The notes under the pieces: model-generated
Databases searched by the model: none
Seen by the model: only the letters and a program-made list of their open reading frames with translations
What the model was told of the DNA's origin: nothing
Shown here: positions 1 through 10,682 of the stretch, piece after piece
How the letters are laid out: the number at the start of each line of letters is the position of its first letter
How positions within the stretch are numbered: position 1 is the first letter of the stretch
Position numbers and translations under genes: made by a program
Origin: Podochytrium sp. JEL0797
Taxonomy: Eukaryota > Chytridiomycota > Chytridiomycetes > Chytridiales > Chytriomycetaceae
DNA length: 39,249 nucleotides
Direction: 5' to 3'
NCBI GenBank assembly: GCA_027596195.1
Contig: JADGJG010000128.1
Span: 1-39,249, forward strand

Positions 1-1
1 C

Positions 2-1432
2 AAAATTCTCGGCGTCAACATGAGCGCCATCTGCCCGCGCCTCACCGCCACCGCAGCGCATTCGAACGGGGTCTCTGCGCTTTGTTTCGACAACGGGCGC
101 TTGTTTTCAGCTTCGAAGGATGCGAGCATCAAGGAAAGATTAGTTATTAGTTAATATTATTTGTTTTATTGATTCGCTTTACAGGAATGGGACGTTTCCT
201 CGCTGGCTTGTCTGCGCACGCTGCAGGGCCATTCGCGCTGGGTGCGTGGCCTCGCCCTGGCCCAGGGAAGCCTGTTCAGCGCTGCGTGGGACAATTCGGT
301 CAGAGAATGGAACATCGAAACGGGCGAGGCCGTGAGGTGTTCACTTATTTATTTATTGGTTATCGACGACAAGTAACTGATCACTGAGCAAAAAAGAACC
401 TTCGAAGTGGTCCACGAATCGGGCGCGAATGCCGTTGTTTGCGACAAAGAAAACCAGCGCCTTTATTCCGCAGGCGAAGACAAAACCATCGTCGTTTACG
501 ATTTGGCCACGGGACAAGTTTGCGATACGTGGGAATCCACCGGTGAGTTTCTTTTCGCATTTTTGGGGGATATTCTGAACCGCTTTCGAAAGGCGGAATT
601 CTCGCCCTCGCTCTCATTCCCATGGCTGCCGGTGATCTCGGGTGCCTTGCTTCCACCAGCGAAAACGGATCTGTCAGTTTGTGGGACTGTGCAACTGGGG
701 AATGCATCGATACGACTACTTCGTCTTCCAACGAGGCCACATCCATTTGCTTGATTGGCGAACGTGTTTATGTCGGCGGGAACGATCGGTATGAGATTCT
801 CACACCTCTTCGATGAATCCGCCGTGTTTGAATTTTCGCTGAATGCGCAAACCAGCTTGATTTCCGAATTTGCCGTCGATTCCTGGATCCAAGGCCGCGT
901 TTTCCGCGGCCACTCTGGCTTCGTGTCCTCCCTCATTGGAACCATGGGTGAAGACGACGCATCCAGCGGTGTACCGGGCGGTCCGAGACTGTTTTCGGGC
1001 TCTTGGGATGGTTCCGTCAAAATCTGGGACCTTGTGTCGGGCGTGTGTGTGGACACGATTCCCGTGTTTCAAGGGAGGAGTGTGAATGCGCTTTGTTTGT
1101 GTCCTGGGATGGGTGTCGGTGGAGGCGCGTTGTTGGTTTGTGGGGGGAGTAACGGGGATATCAAGGTTTTCGATTTGGGTGAGTTTATTTTGTGCCAAGG
1201 GTTCGAGGTTTCCCCATCGACTGGCAGTTGCTGATGGATACAAATCCCAGGCGATCTTCCACCAAAAGATGCAGGAACCGTTCACGCTCCTCTCCCGCCC
1301 TTCACGAGATCGTATCACCCACCGCCACAACCTGTGGCACCGTTTGGCCAACCAGCGTCGCGTACTCCGTGTCACTTTTTTGCGAGAGGGCAGTGTCGGA
1401 ACGGAGACAGTTGTCGATTTTCGCATGAATAA
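2..1432 (+). CDS. WD40-repeat protein with C-terminal CCCH zinc finger (5' end outside window)
   Basis: Reading frame is open from base 2. Proposed exons: 2-~142 (donor uncertain), 185-336, 397-542, 593-788, 856-1178, 1251-1432. The product shows successive WD40 blades: DNSVREWN, DKTIVVYD, NGSVSLWD, DGSVKIWD and NGDIKVFD, each preceded by a strand such as LFSAAW, LYSAGE or LFSGSW. The last exon encodes a Pro-rich linker and then CHFFARGQCRNGDSCRFSH, a C-x7-C-x5-C-x3-H finger, ending two residues later at TAA. Plant ZFWD proteins also combine CCCH fingers with WD40 repeats, but there the fingers are N-terminal. Such proteins usually bind RNA or act as scaffolds; that role is inferred here. The stop codon overlaps an AATAAA (1428-1433). 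The first intron lacks a convincing GT donor. Domain call is firm; function is not. Confidence 0.85.
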
Positions 1433-1689
1433 ATTCGCGTTGTATTATCTAGAAACAATGCGCTAAAGACACAACTTCTGGAATTAATGAAAATTTGTAG
1501 TCAATTACGATCAAACGAGAACTCACAGACACGCGTAAGAAAAAAAATCCAAAAAAAAACACTTGATTCATGAACCATCCGTTGACGTGGTGGCATACAG
1601 AAGGCCATCACATGCACCATGCTCTTTAAACAACGCGCGCGTGAATGCCGAAGAAGTGGTGGCGGGTCCGAGACAAACGAGGTCTCCAT
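1433..1689. other. Intergenic stretch after the WD40/CCCH gene
   Basis: A/T-rich 3' flank of the WD40/CCCH gene. I see no coding signal, RNA gene or repeat that I can support. Confidence 0.4.
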
Positions 1690-2462
1690 TCAAGGTTTTG
1701 GCTTCCACGTCCACGGTACATTCACGCGTTGCGGTGCCAGGGAACATGTTGTTTTGGCGATCCATCCGTTCTTGCTTGACAGCCTTGGACAATTCCAGAT
1801 GCTCGAGAGCATCTGGGTCAGCGGATGGGGATGGTGGGGCTGCCTCATGTGGATCGAGAGGGCCTCCGGAGGCCACCAATGCGCGCATATTCTGTACCAT
1901 TTCATGAGGAATCGTCACAGGATCCGAGACTTGGTCTTTGCAAGCGCGGCTATGGCATTTTGAATAATTTTGGCATACCCACGACCAAATACTGCCGGTT
2001 CGACGAATGTTCGCGGTTCGGCGCGACAAAGAAGCAATAACTCGAAGACAACGGCACACAAAAGCCCCTCGAAGGAGGACTCTGTCCCCCAACCCCCGTC
2101 GCCAGCGCAGCTTGCACTGCCAAGTACACGCTGCGATACCAGTCGCGCCATTCTTTGGGTTTACGCGCCTTGTGGTCCAAAGGAAAATCAAGATCAACAA
2201 AGAACCGAAACTCAGGCGTTTTGTCGACGCGTTCGGTTTTTTCCGCCTTGCAGGGCCGCCAAATACTCTTTAAAAAACTCTTGGCGCTAGAGTGAGTGCA
2301 AACAGGGCCTGGTCGCGTTTTCAATCCCTGCTTGGCGGTAGGAATGGCATATTTGGCAAGAAATGGCGTCTTCATAAATCCGACTGGGGTTGTGGATGGA
2401 GTGGTATCGCGCCAAAAAAAATAGTCCAACCAAGATGGTCTTTTCGCGAATAATAATTTCAT
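1690..2462 (-). pseudogene. Broken fragment with an archaeo-eukaryotic-primase-like motif
   Basis: On the minus strand a frame open from ATG 2462 runs through FRFFVDLDFPLD, followed by KPKEWRDWYRSVYLAVQAAL. A hydrophobic strand with D-x-D, followed by an amphipathic helix, resembles metal-binding motif I of archaeo-eukaryotic primases (PrimPol, or D5-type primases of large DNA viruses). The frame ends near 1950. Protein-like sequence continues in other frames (GRGYAKIIQNAIAALAK near 1930-2000; VTIPHEMVQNMRALV near 1870-1910). I could not join these by convincing GT-AG introns, and no intact motif II or III is visible. It may be a decayed primase from a viral or Maverick-like insertion, or a gene whose introns I failed to resolve. 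An upstream open stretch at 2594-2782 could be a further exon. Confidence 0.35.
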
Positions 2463-3196
2463 TCAGCGACACGGTCGAGGTCCAGCACGGAACCTTGTCA
2501 ATGTACGTTATATCGGCTATCATGGAGCCGCGCGGTTGAAACATATTTGTAGCTCACGCAACTGTCGCTCGCTACAAAGGTGGAGGCCGAATGTCAAGGA
2601 CAAGCCGGCGGAAGCCGACTGTGTGAATAGGAGCACTGGCTTGAGAAAACGTAGTATGAAAGGTAGCAGATCAACCTGGAGGGAATGGTGGCGTCCCAGT
2701 TCTTCTTGGCCCCATATTCCGCAATCTTTATAAACGGACGCTTAATTTTAACAATTTGAAATATTTCTTTGGCATACTTCATTTATTGTATTTTTTTCAA
2801 GTACTTCATTGAGATATTGTTCAAAGTGGACAGCAAGAGGTGTCTGCATAGCACGCGTTCGCCCTGGAGTAGCCGTCTGTCCGCCAACGAATGTTGCAGG
2901 CCTTGATCCACACAGTGCAAATCACACACTCTGATTAAGATTAAATTACCTCTGGCAATTGATGCTGCACTGGTTGATGCATGGCCCATCCACAAGCCCG
3001 TTGCAAGTGCAACCAACCCCACTGTCGACATCAGGAGCCGAGTCCTTCTCAATAGGCACGGCGGCGTCAGCGGAAAAAACGGCAAGGAGGACAAGAATGT
3101 TGTGCATTTCGTTTGTTGGGGTTTTTGTGGCAGAAAAGTTTTTGGACTGACTGTTTTTTGGCCATGAGGGTTTCTGTAAAACAAATTGGGGACGTG
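2463..3196. other. Stretch with no supported gene
   Basis: Several short overlapping open frames exist on both strands, including one of 274 codons on the minus strand (2783-3607). None shows family motifs, and the longest overlaps both the direct repeat and the start of the plus-strand gene downstream. The open minus frame at 2594-2782 may belong to the primase-like fragment. Confidence 0.35.
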
Positions 3197-3344
3197 ATGG
3201 GCCACCCACGTTTCCAATTCCCTCAATTCCAACCAAGCAAGGCGCCACTCGCTCGTGGGGCGGCAAAAGAAGGGTTGCAAATGGCCACCCCCCATTTCCA
3301 ACTCCCTCAATTCCAACCAATCAAAGTGCCACTCGCTCGTGGCG
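3197..3344. repeat. Imperfect direct repeat, two ~64-nt units
   Basis: Units at 3197-3260 and 3281-3344 share the order ATGG-CCACCC, TTTCCAA, TCCCTCAATTCCAACCAA, GCCACTCGCTCGTGG with a few substitutions, separated by 20 nt. The 84-nt period suggests a degraded tandem or minisatellite-like repeat just upstream of the gene at 3453-4065. Confidence 0.75.
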
Positions 3345-3452
3345 TGGAAATTGAGTGGCGAACAAGAAAAATTCATGATGCTGGGCGGCAACGAGATCCC
3401 AACTTCCCCATTCCCTAAACGCTCTACTTCTCTGTGCCCTTTGGGGACGCAG

Positions 3453-4065
3453 CCACCGGAAAGCTCACCACGGCCATCTACTCGCACCCCGACGCCGTCG
3501 CGCCATACTTGCTCTGCAACCAGGCCGAGCAGACGGTCAAAACGCGCGCTGGCCGCGAAATCCACCAGTTGACGATCCGCGAGGACTCTCCGTTCCCAGA
3601 CGACCATCTGTACACGTTCACGCAGGACGTTTTGGACAACTGGTTCGGCGGATACCAGGTGATGTTCACGTGGAGCATTCAGGGCGGAAAGGGAGACACG
3701 TGGTGACGCCCAGTGGAGTCCCCGGACGGCCCCGGAAAATCACGTGCTGGAAAGAGCGGGGAACGTTCTTGAACCCGTTCAAGCAGGCGTTTTTGTACGA
3801 GTGGGAGGCCAAGGTGGACGGGCAGCGTACTGTGTGGATCCTGTGGAGAGGGCTGGCACCGCCATTGAAGGGGTCGTTCAAGGAAACAACGAAGCGGATG
3901 GTGGGCGAGAGGGTGGTGGCCGAGTATGAGGTGTCAGAGGCGGGAGGCTCGCTGAGGGCGATTGATTCGTCCGGTGGAGTGGATACGGCCTGGAATTTGT
4001 GGGATTCTGTGGAGGAATGTGCTTTTCTTGTTGGGACTGCGCTCGCGAGCGCATTCAAGGTTTAA
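3453..4065 (+). CDS. Uncharacterised protein (5' end unresolved)
   Basis: Two exons fit: 3453-3658 and 3757-4065, joined by a 98-nt GTGATG...AG intron that preserves frame across WFGGYQ|RGTFLNPF. The upstream end is likely a splice acceptor: CTAAAC, a pyrimidine tract and GCAG precede base 3453, and a stop lies in frame at 3416, but I found no upstream exon with an ATG. The product is about 170 residues, aromatic-rich (FLYEWEAKVDG, WILWRGLAPPLKG, AWNLWDSVEECAFLVG), with no signal peptide or clear membrane segment visible. The alternation of beta-like strands and a hydrophobic C-terminal helix faintly recalls Tubby/LURP-one-like folds, which I cannot establish. It converges on Dicer; the stop codons are 190 bp apart. 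Confidence 0.55.
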
Positions 4066-4255
4066 AATATAAAGAATTTCTATTCTCGGATCACGTGTCG
4101 ACTGCAGAGAGGCCACCAGTGAGTAAGGAGAATCTGTATTTTTTTCAATTTGGCAACTTAAAAGGGGCGGGAAAAAAACGAAATATTCAAACGATAGAAA
4201 GAATTATAGAAAGGAACAGAAATGCGAAGATATAATTGCAAAATGAACCAAAGAG

Positions 4256-7200
4256 TTAAATAATCTCCACATCGTCGTCCTCCGATTCACCCTCCCCCTC
4301 ACTATCGGACAAAACAACCTCCTCAATCCCCAGAGACACAGTCACAACAGCCGCACTCTTCCCCCGCGCCTTTCGATCCTCCTCGTCCTTTTTCGCATTT
4401 GCCACCTCCAACGCAACAACCAAGTCCGGATCCATTCGCAAATCCTTGTCCGAAAACACATTCAACGCAACCGTGCTGAGACCTTGCTTCCTTCGCTCCG
4501 CGCAGTCGCAATTCGGATCACCGGATTCCGTCATGGCTTTCAACTTGGGCATGACGGCGACAATGGCCATTCGGCGAGAAAGGCCTTTGGAGGGAGCTTT
4601 CGCAGAGGCCAAGACGACGCCGTGTTTTTCGATCGTGCAAATGCTGAAGCCCTCGGAAGCAACATCTGTCATCCTGGCAGGGAAACAGAGCGGTCAGCTT
4701 GCAAACGTCAATCGCATGCAAAAAAATCCATACCGAACAAAGAACGCATCACATCCACAACTCTCGGCGTAATCAATAATATCCCTGGACGGATTCAACA
4801 CCCCCGAAATCGAAGCCCCAGCCTCCATAAACACCTCAAACCAATCATGAATCACGACCCGTTCCACAAGAGCCTTAGCCACCTCGTAATCGCACCCAGA
4901 ATCCACAAACACAGCCCCAATCAACGCCTCCAACACATCACTGATGCTTTTCGGAGCGTGCGGCATGTTGTGCCAAAAGAATTCACCGGGTTTCGCGTTT
5001 CGGCGTGCTTCGTCGAGTTGTGTGCTGAAATCGCATATGTCTTGGGAGAGTGGGGAACTCGCTTGTTTGATGAGCGAGTGGAGGCCGATGCGTTGGGCGG
5101 CGACGGCGAGGTATTGGTTGCTGACCATTTCGTCTTTGAGCGTCGAGAGTTGGCCCGGGTTGTAGTTTTCGGGGTAGTTGTAGAGCTCGTTTCCAACAAC
5201 GAATCCGAGAATCGCGTCCCCTGCAAAAAAGAACCCATCAAAACAAACCCATCAAAGCAAACGGGAAAAGAGTTGCGCTTACCAAGAAACTCCAACCGCT
5301 GAAAACAGCTCGTAAGAGTGTCATAAACCCCAAGCGCGGAAGTATGTGTCACGGCCTCCACGGCAATCAACGGATTCTTGAACCGGTATCCCAACTTCTC
5401 ATGCAACTTGGTCACCAAAACCTCCACTCCATTAACCACTTCCTCCTCCGCCAACCCCAACGCCGAAGTCGCCGCACTCATCGAATACGGCATCTTGCTC
5501 GCATACTCCACCACCTTCGTGCGATAGGTGTGTCCAAAGAATCGATTCAACGCAATCCCACCCCCTTCAATCCCAGACGCCTCAATACAAACCCCCAGAA
5601 TCGCTTCCACAATATCCGCCGTCGCTTTATCCGACACGCGATTCGGCCTCGGAATCCTCTGCGGCGGGTACCACGTCTTTCGCGAAATCGCACTCGACAA
5701 AAGCGCCCCGGGGAGTCGAAACGCGAGCGAAGCGCTCATGAGGTTCGAGTTGCGTTCCAACGCGGTACGCGAACGCGTGAGCCAGCCTTCGTCGCGGAGC
5801 GGGTTGTTCACAAACAGATGGATCGTGAGATGCATTTTGAGGTATGCGTCGCCGAGGAATTCGAGACGTTCGTAGCTGCGCGGGAGGAATTGGGCGGCGG
5901 TGGAGATGAAGGCGGTTTGGAAGAGGATGGGGGGTGCGATGGAAACGAAGCCCAGGGCTTTTTGGATGTCGAGCGTGCAGAGGCGGTGGTAGAGGTATTG
6001 AAGGAGCATGGGGATGTAGAGTGCCGATTTGGAGATCAGGGAGGCTCGGATGGGATGCGGTGTGCAGAACTGGGGAATCAGGTGCGCGTCCTGGCTTTCG
6101 CCCTTGTGGACTTCAGTCACGCCCGTTTGATACATGTGAGGGATGTGTTTCGCGACGAGAACTGCGTATCGATTCAGTGTTCAGTGCACGAATCGATCGA
6201 GACATGAAACAAAAACAACAACGGTACCTGGCTGATCCTCCAAAATCTTTTCCTTCACGTACAACCGTTTTCGATAAAACTCGGCCAGCACCATCTTCTT
6301 CTCCCTCTGATTCCACGGCGTCTTCTCTAACAACACCCCAACAATCTGATACCGCCGATTGTAATATTTCCGATCCACCACGACCAATTCCGACCCCAAC
6401 TGCTCAAACAAGCTCGGAAAATCAAACGCCGTGTCGTCCTGCACCACATTCTTGGTCTTTGCCAACTGCTGTTCCTCCGAATACACGCTCTCGGCACACG
6501 CCACCAAAGTCGCCCAGTCAATCAACCCTTCGACCTTGTCCGCAATTTGCAGGTTCTCGAGCGCAGCCTCGGCATTCACGAGCGGCACAATCGGCATCAG
6601 ATAATCGTTCTCATAGTCCTTCGGCGGCTGTTTGGATCTCAACAGCGCATTGAAAAAGACAGTGTTGGAAAACTTTCGGAGCAACTCGTGTCGCGCTGCG
6701 TCAATCGGAATCGGGGCACGACTTGCAAAGATGCGCACTTCTTGTTGAGTCGAATCAAATACGAGGTCGTGTTTCCCAGAGATGGATTCGTCGGGGACAA
6801 TGTATGGCAAAAGGGCCGCAAGGTCCAACACGCGACTCGAGTCGCCATCCATGATTTGGAAGAGGACGAGGTATCCGTGGGTTGCGACGGGGACGTCGGA
6901 TCGAAGTGAATACTTTGGTTTCGGAGGAGGTAGTGGAGGAACAGCCACCAGCCCATCGTCGTCCAAAATCATGGCAGAGTCCTCGGGCACCTCAGGGATC
7001 GGCGGAGCTACCACTGGAAACGCGACATCGCAGATTTCGGGGACATATGTGTCATACTCGCCAATCCTTCCAAATGAAAAGAGATGAGGTGACAAACAAA
7101 AAAAGCACTTCGGCAATTTTACCTTCCCTCCCCGCCAATCCTTTTGATCCCAAACGCTTCCTGCGCTGCCAACACGTAATCCGCCTCATCCTGCGTCGGA

Positions 7201-9941
7201 CCCATATCATACATACTCAACTTGAGGCGATCGTTGTAGACTCCCGCTTTGTGCAGCATTTTGACAGCCTCAAGCGCAACCATGCGTTTCGCGTCAGCGT
7301 ACGTGGAGCATGGCTTTCCAGACAAGAACTGACAACCCGGCGGCGCGTTGAGAGGAAGCTGGAGAGACGAGACCCACGCCATTTTGTGTCCATCCGTCAA
7401 ACGGTTCGCGACCATCGTGGGACCCGTGTTGAAAATCGGACGAAGGTTCGAGAACGGGTCTTGCGGCAGCATCATGCAGTAACTGAAGATGGCTTGGACG
7501 GAGTTGAAGGTGGTCATTTTGGCACCCGCTGGGGTCGTATAGATCGTGTCGTCCAATATCGCAATGTCGTGAGACACATTCAGTGCGACGGCGGGTTCAC
7601 CGGGCTCCTCGAACGTCTGTGATTCCACATCCTGTTGCATCTTTCCAATCAAGAGCGCGTTCATTTCAGCCTCACTTTGCTCGAGTTTCGCGATGCGCGA
7701 ATGGGACTCGAAATCGGACTCGTTGACCATGACAATGTATTGACTGTTCTTGTGGCGCGCGCGACCGCGGCTTTGGATGTTGGAGATGACGGAAAGAGCC
7801 ATGTCGAAACGAACGACGAGGTTGCATGGCTGGATGTCGATTCCCTCCTCGGCTACCTGTGTGTGTGTGTGTGTTTGTTAATTGTTTCGCGGTTTCGTCA
7901 AATTCCAAAACGACAAACCTTAGTCGCCACCAAAAGATTCAACGCACCCTCCCGGAAACTCTGCACAATCTTCTTCTGTTGCGGGATATCCATTGAAAAA
8001 CTCACAACGGACGACGACGAAAGCTTGCTGTCCGATCCGTGCCCGACGATCCCAGCGACTTTCAAGAATCCTTTGAGAGAAGGACACCGAGGCAAGAGGT
8101 AGCCCAGAACGATTGCGCTACATCGCCTCTCGGTGAAGCAGATTCCGCAGAAATTCGGGTCGGTTGCGAAGGGTTCAAGAATGCGTACCAGAGTGAGGAA
8201 TTTGGGCGACATTTTGGCGTAGAGGGCTGGAGGTAGCGGTGTTCTCTTGGCAAGGAAGGAGAAGGCTTTGGCTTCCTCCGATGGAAACTCGTCACTCTCG
8301 GTCTCTCCGTCGCCGGGAGCAGAAGAAACGTCGACCACGTCCTCATCCGGAGTCCACCTCTCATTCAAGAATTCGCAGGCCAGCTTGATAAAGTCTTTCA
8401 CACCCTCCTCCTCCCGCATCTCTGCCTCGTCCAGCGAGAATCCAGTCTCCATTGAGAGTAACGACCCATACACCACACTCTCCATCAAAACGGACTTCTC
8501 ATCCACAACGCCCGCATCATCCACCGATCGAACAGCTTCCACGCAAACAACTTCCTCTTCCACCTCAGCGACATCATGCACCATCCCGCTACTCGAATCC
8601 TTGACCTCGCGAATCCGTTTGTCCACTTTCCCCTTCTTGCGCTTCTTCACGCGCCCGCCTTCCCAATAACTCTTCCACAGGTCCTTGAAACTCTCACGGA
8701 GGAACACATCTGCGACCCAGGGGGAAATGTCGTCGTTGAGGGTTTGCGCGTCGAAACAGAGAGGCCGCAGCGCTTTGTGGTTGAGAATGCCGAGGTGGGT
8801 GAGTTGGGCGAGGACTGGTGGGGGATTTGACGATAGCGGCGGAGGGTATGGAATGATGGTTTTGTTGGGTTGGATGATGTAGTGTTTGAGGTCGCTGTGA
8901 GAGTCCGGTGTGATGGCTTTCGAGTGGAGGTTCGTTTCAAGTTGCCTGGGTTGCGAAAAGTTAGAAAATCTAAGCCCGAAATCACAATGAGAGAGGGAGG
9001 GAGAAGCTCACTTGATCGCAAGCTGGATATCTTCCTTCTCTTTCGCGTTTGTCGACATGGGAGACGCGGTCATGCCGAAAATGAGTGGCTTTTCGGAATC
9101 GGGACACGGGAGGTAATGGAGGGCCATGAGCTGGTTGTAAATCGAGTTCTTTCTTGCGTTGTGGCATTCGTCAAACACGATGAGGTTGATTTGGTTCATG
9201 GCGAGATATCCGCGGCGAAGGACAGTTTCGAAAATGGCCGGTGTCATGACGAGACAGCCAAAAGCATCGAGCTCCTTTTTCCACGTTCGGTCCGTCCACT
9301 AATAATCAATTGAGAGGTGTCAGGATAAACACTGAAAACGCGATGGATTTTCGAAAATCGTATTCGCTTCCATTCATGGCATGCCCTTCCTCCCACATAT
9401 TCCACGGTACAAATATGATGTATTGATGTGAATGCGCATGATCGGATTGATGTGCAATAACCCCATCTCCCACAATACATCAAGCACTCCAAATGGAACC
9501 CTTCTTCCCACACACAACCAGTGGTTTTCACCTTTTCGCAGCCCAGATCGCCGTGGTAACAGTTGACTTCGAAGGGGCAGTTTGCGCGCAGATAGTTCAT
9601 TTGCTGCATTGCCAGCGGAACGTTTGGCGCGAGGAACACGGAGACTTTTTGCTGCAGCGGAGTTTAAACCACGACGAATCACAGCGCGAAAGGTACCGGG
9701 ACACTCGCCGCGTCTCTTTCGTGGACGTGTTTGATCAGAAGCAGCGCAATCAGCGTCTTTCCGGTCCCCGTCGGAAGCACCACGATCGTGTTTTGCGTCT
9801 GATTACGAAGTAAGAATCGATATAACAGGTACCAGTACCGGATATTCATACCTTGCTAATCTCATACACAAAACGCTGGTATTCGCGCGGTCGGTGCAGA
9901 GGTAAAGCAGCCTCTTCGGCGTCGGCCGGACTGTCGAGCAT
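4256..9941 (-). CDS. DCL: Dicer (ATP-dependent dsRNA endoribonuclease)
   Basis: Cuts double-stranded RNA into small RNAs for silencing. Ten exons: 9941-9852, 9798-9697, 9651-9532, 9298-9012, 8945-7919, 7856-7123, 7066-6228, 6161-5283, 5220-4734, 4673-4256; 4983 nt, 1660 residues. Order: helicase with PREYQRFVYE, LPTGTGKT (Walker A), DECH box, GMTASP, and QSRGRARHKN (motif VI); Dicer dimerisation domain (TTFNSVQAIFSYC); a long platform/PAZ-like region; VAKHIPHMYQTG leading into RNase IIIa (YERLEFLGDAYLK, ADIVEAILG); RNase IIIb (LEFLGDAILG across an intron, SDVLEALIGAV); one C-terminal dsRNA-binding domain (HGVVLASAKAP...RMAIVAVMPKLKA). Both RNase III domains keep the acidic quartet. An acidic insert interrupts helicase domain 2 and the tail is acidic (SDSEGEGESEDDD). 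ATG 9941 is the first in frame after an upstream stop. A (TG)n tract lies in the intron at 7857-7918. Identification is firm. Confidence 0.95.
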
Positions 9942-10682
9942 TTCGGATGGAGATGTTGAAAAATTGGCAACGGAAATCGAAGTGCCTTTATTAATAACCC
10001 GTCACACTCGTTTATTCCAGCTGGAAAACCTCGCACTCCTCCATTTTACAAGTATAGTGACCATCCTTACTTTTCTCCGTCGTTCCCAGAAACTCACCCG
10101 GAGACTTCTCTTCGAGAGACCGCCTCGAGTTTTTGGCGCAAAGGCAAGTTATGCCCGACACAACGAGATCGCCAGATGATCCGAAATAAGGACCATGGAA
10201 TATGCTTCAAAAAAATTCCTTTTTTCAAAGAATCTAATCCAAGCTAGATGTATTCAATTGCAACGCGCTCATTCCATCAGAAAATCTTCTAGTTACTCCT
10301 CTATATTAAAAACTTGTAATATTTCCCATTCACCACTCCAGCTCCAACAAGCTTGCGGCGAGTTTCAGTTGCACCCCGTGAAAGCCGGACTTGTAAACCA
10401 TGACTTGATTCTCAAGGTGAAACCCCAGAGAGACGCAAGCGATTGAAGGTTGAGGGTAGGGTCGTGACTTTTGGTGAGTTTTGGAAAGTTGTTTCGGATT
10501 GACAATACGCGCTTTTTGTGGGCGATCGGAGTTTGAAGACGGGAGGGAAAAATATCAAAATAAACAAAAGAACAGGAATAATTCAAGTAGGTGAATTTTG
10601 ACTGCAACGGCTTTCAAACTTCCTCATTTGAAAAGAGATTTACTAGAAATCCGCGAATGCATCCATAATTTATATAATTTAA
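9942..10682. other. Dicer-SCAP intergenic region with a possible small minus-strand coding end
   Basis: Between Dicer's start and SCAP's stop. On the minus strand a frame is open from about 10205 to the TAA at 10012-10014, only 70 bp before Dicer's ATG. It reads GPYFGSSGDLVVSG, then CLCAKNSRRS, then DGHYTCKMEECEVFQLE. The cysteine spacing (CLC...C....C) and ordinary composition look protein-like, but the frame has no usable ATG and would need an upstream exon I could not find. Short open frames at 10195-10446 (plus) and around 10330-10450 (minus) show no recognisable family. I call no gene here. Confidence 0.3.

Noticed and set aside
2783..3607. 274-codon minus-strand open frame
   Set aside because: Crosses the direct repeat and the start of the plus-strand gene at 3453; no motifs and biased composition. 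The translated repeat makes it look structured.
5344..6207. Long plus-strand open frame of 287 codons inside Dicer
   Set aside because: Antisense shadow of Dicer exon 8; Arg/His-rich composition with no family motif, while the minus strand carries clear RNase III motifs.
7857..7918. (TG)n tract as a regulatory or repeat feature
   Set aside because: Short dinucleotide run inside a Dicer intron; ordinary microsatellite with no further support.
10012..10110. 28-nt intron in the small coding end upstream of Dicer
   Set aside because: The same residues are reached in a continuous frame without splicing, so no intron is needed.
10195..10446. 83-codon plus-strand open frame as a gene
   Set aside because: No family motif, no upstream context and unusual composition; left as an intergenic note.
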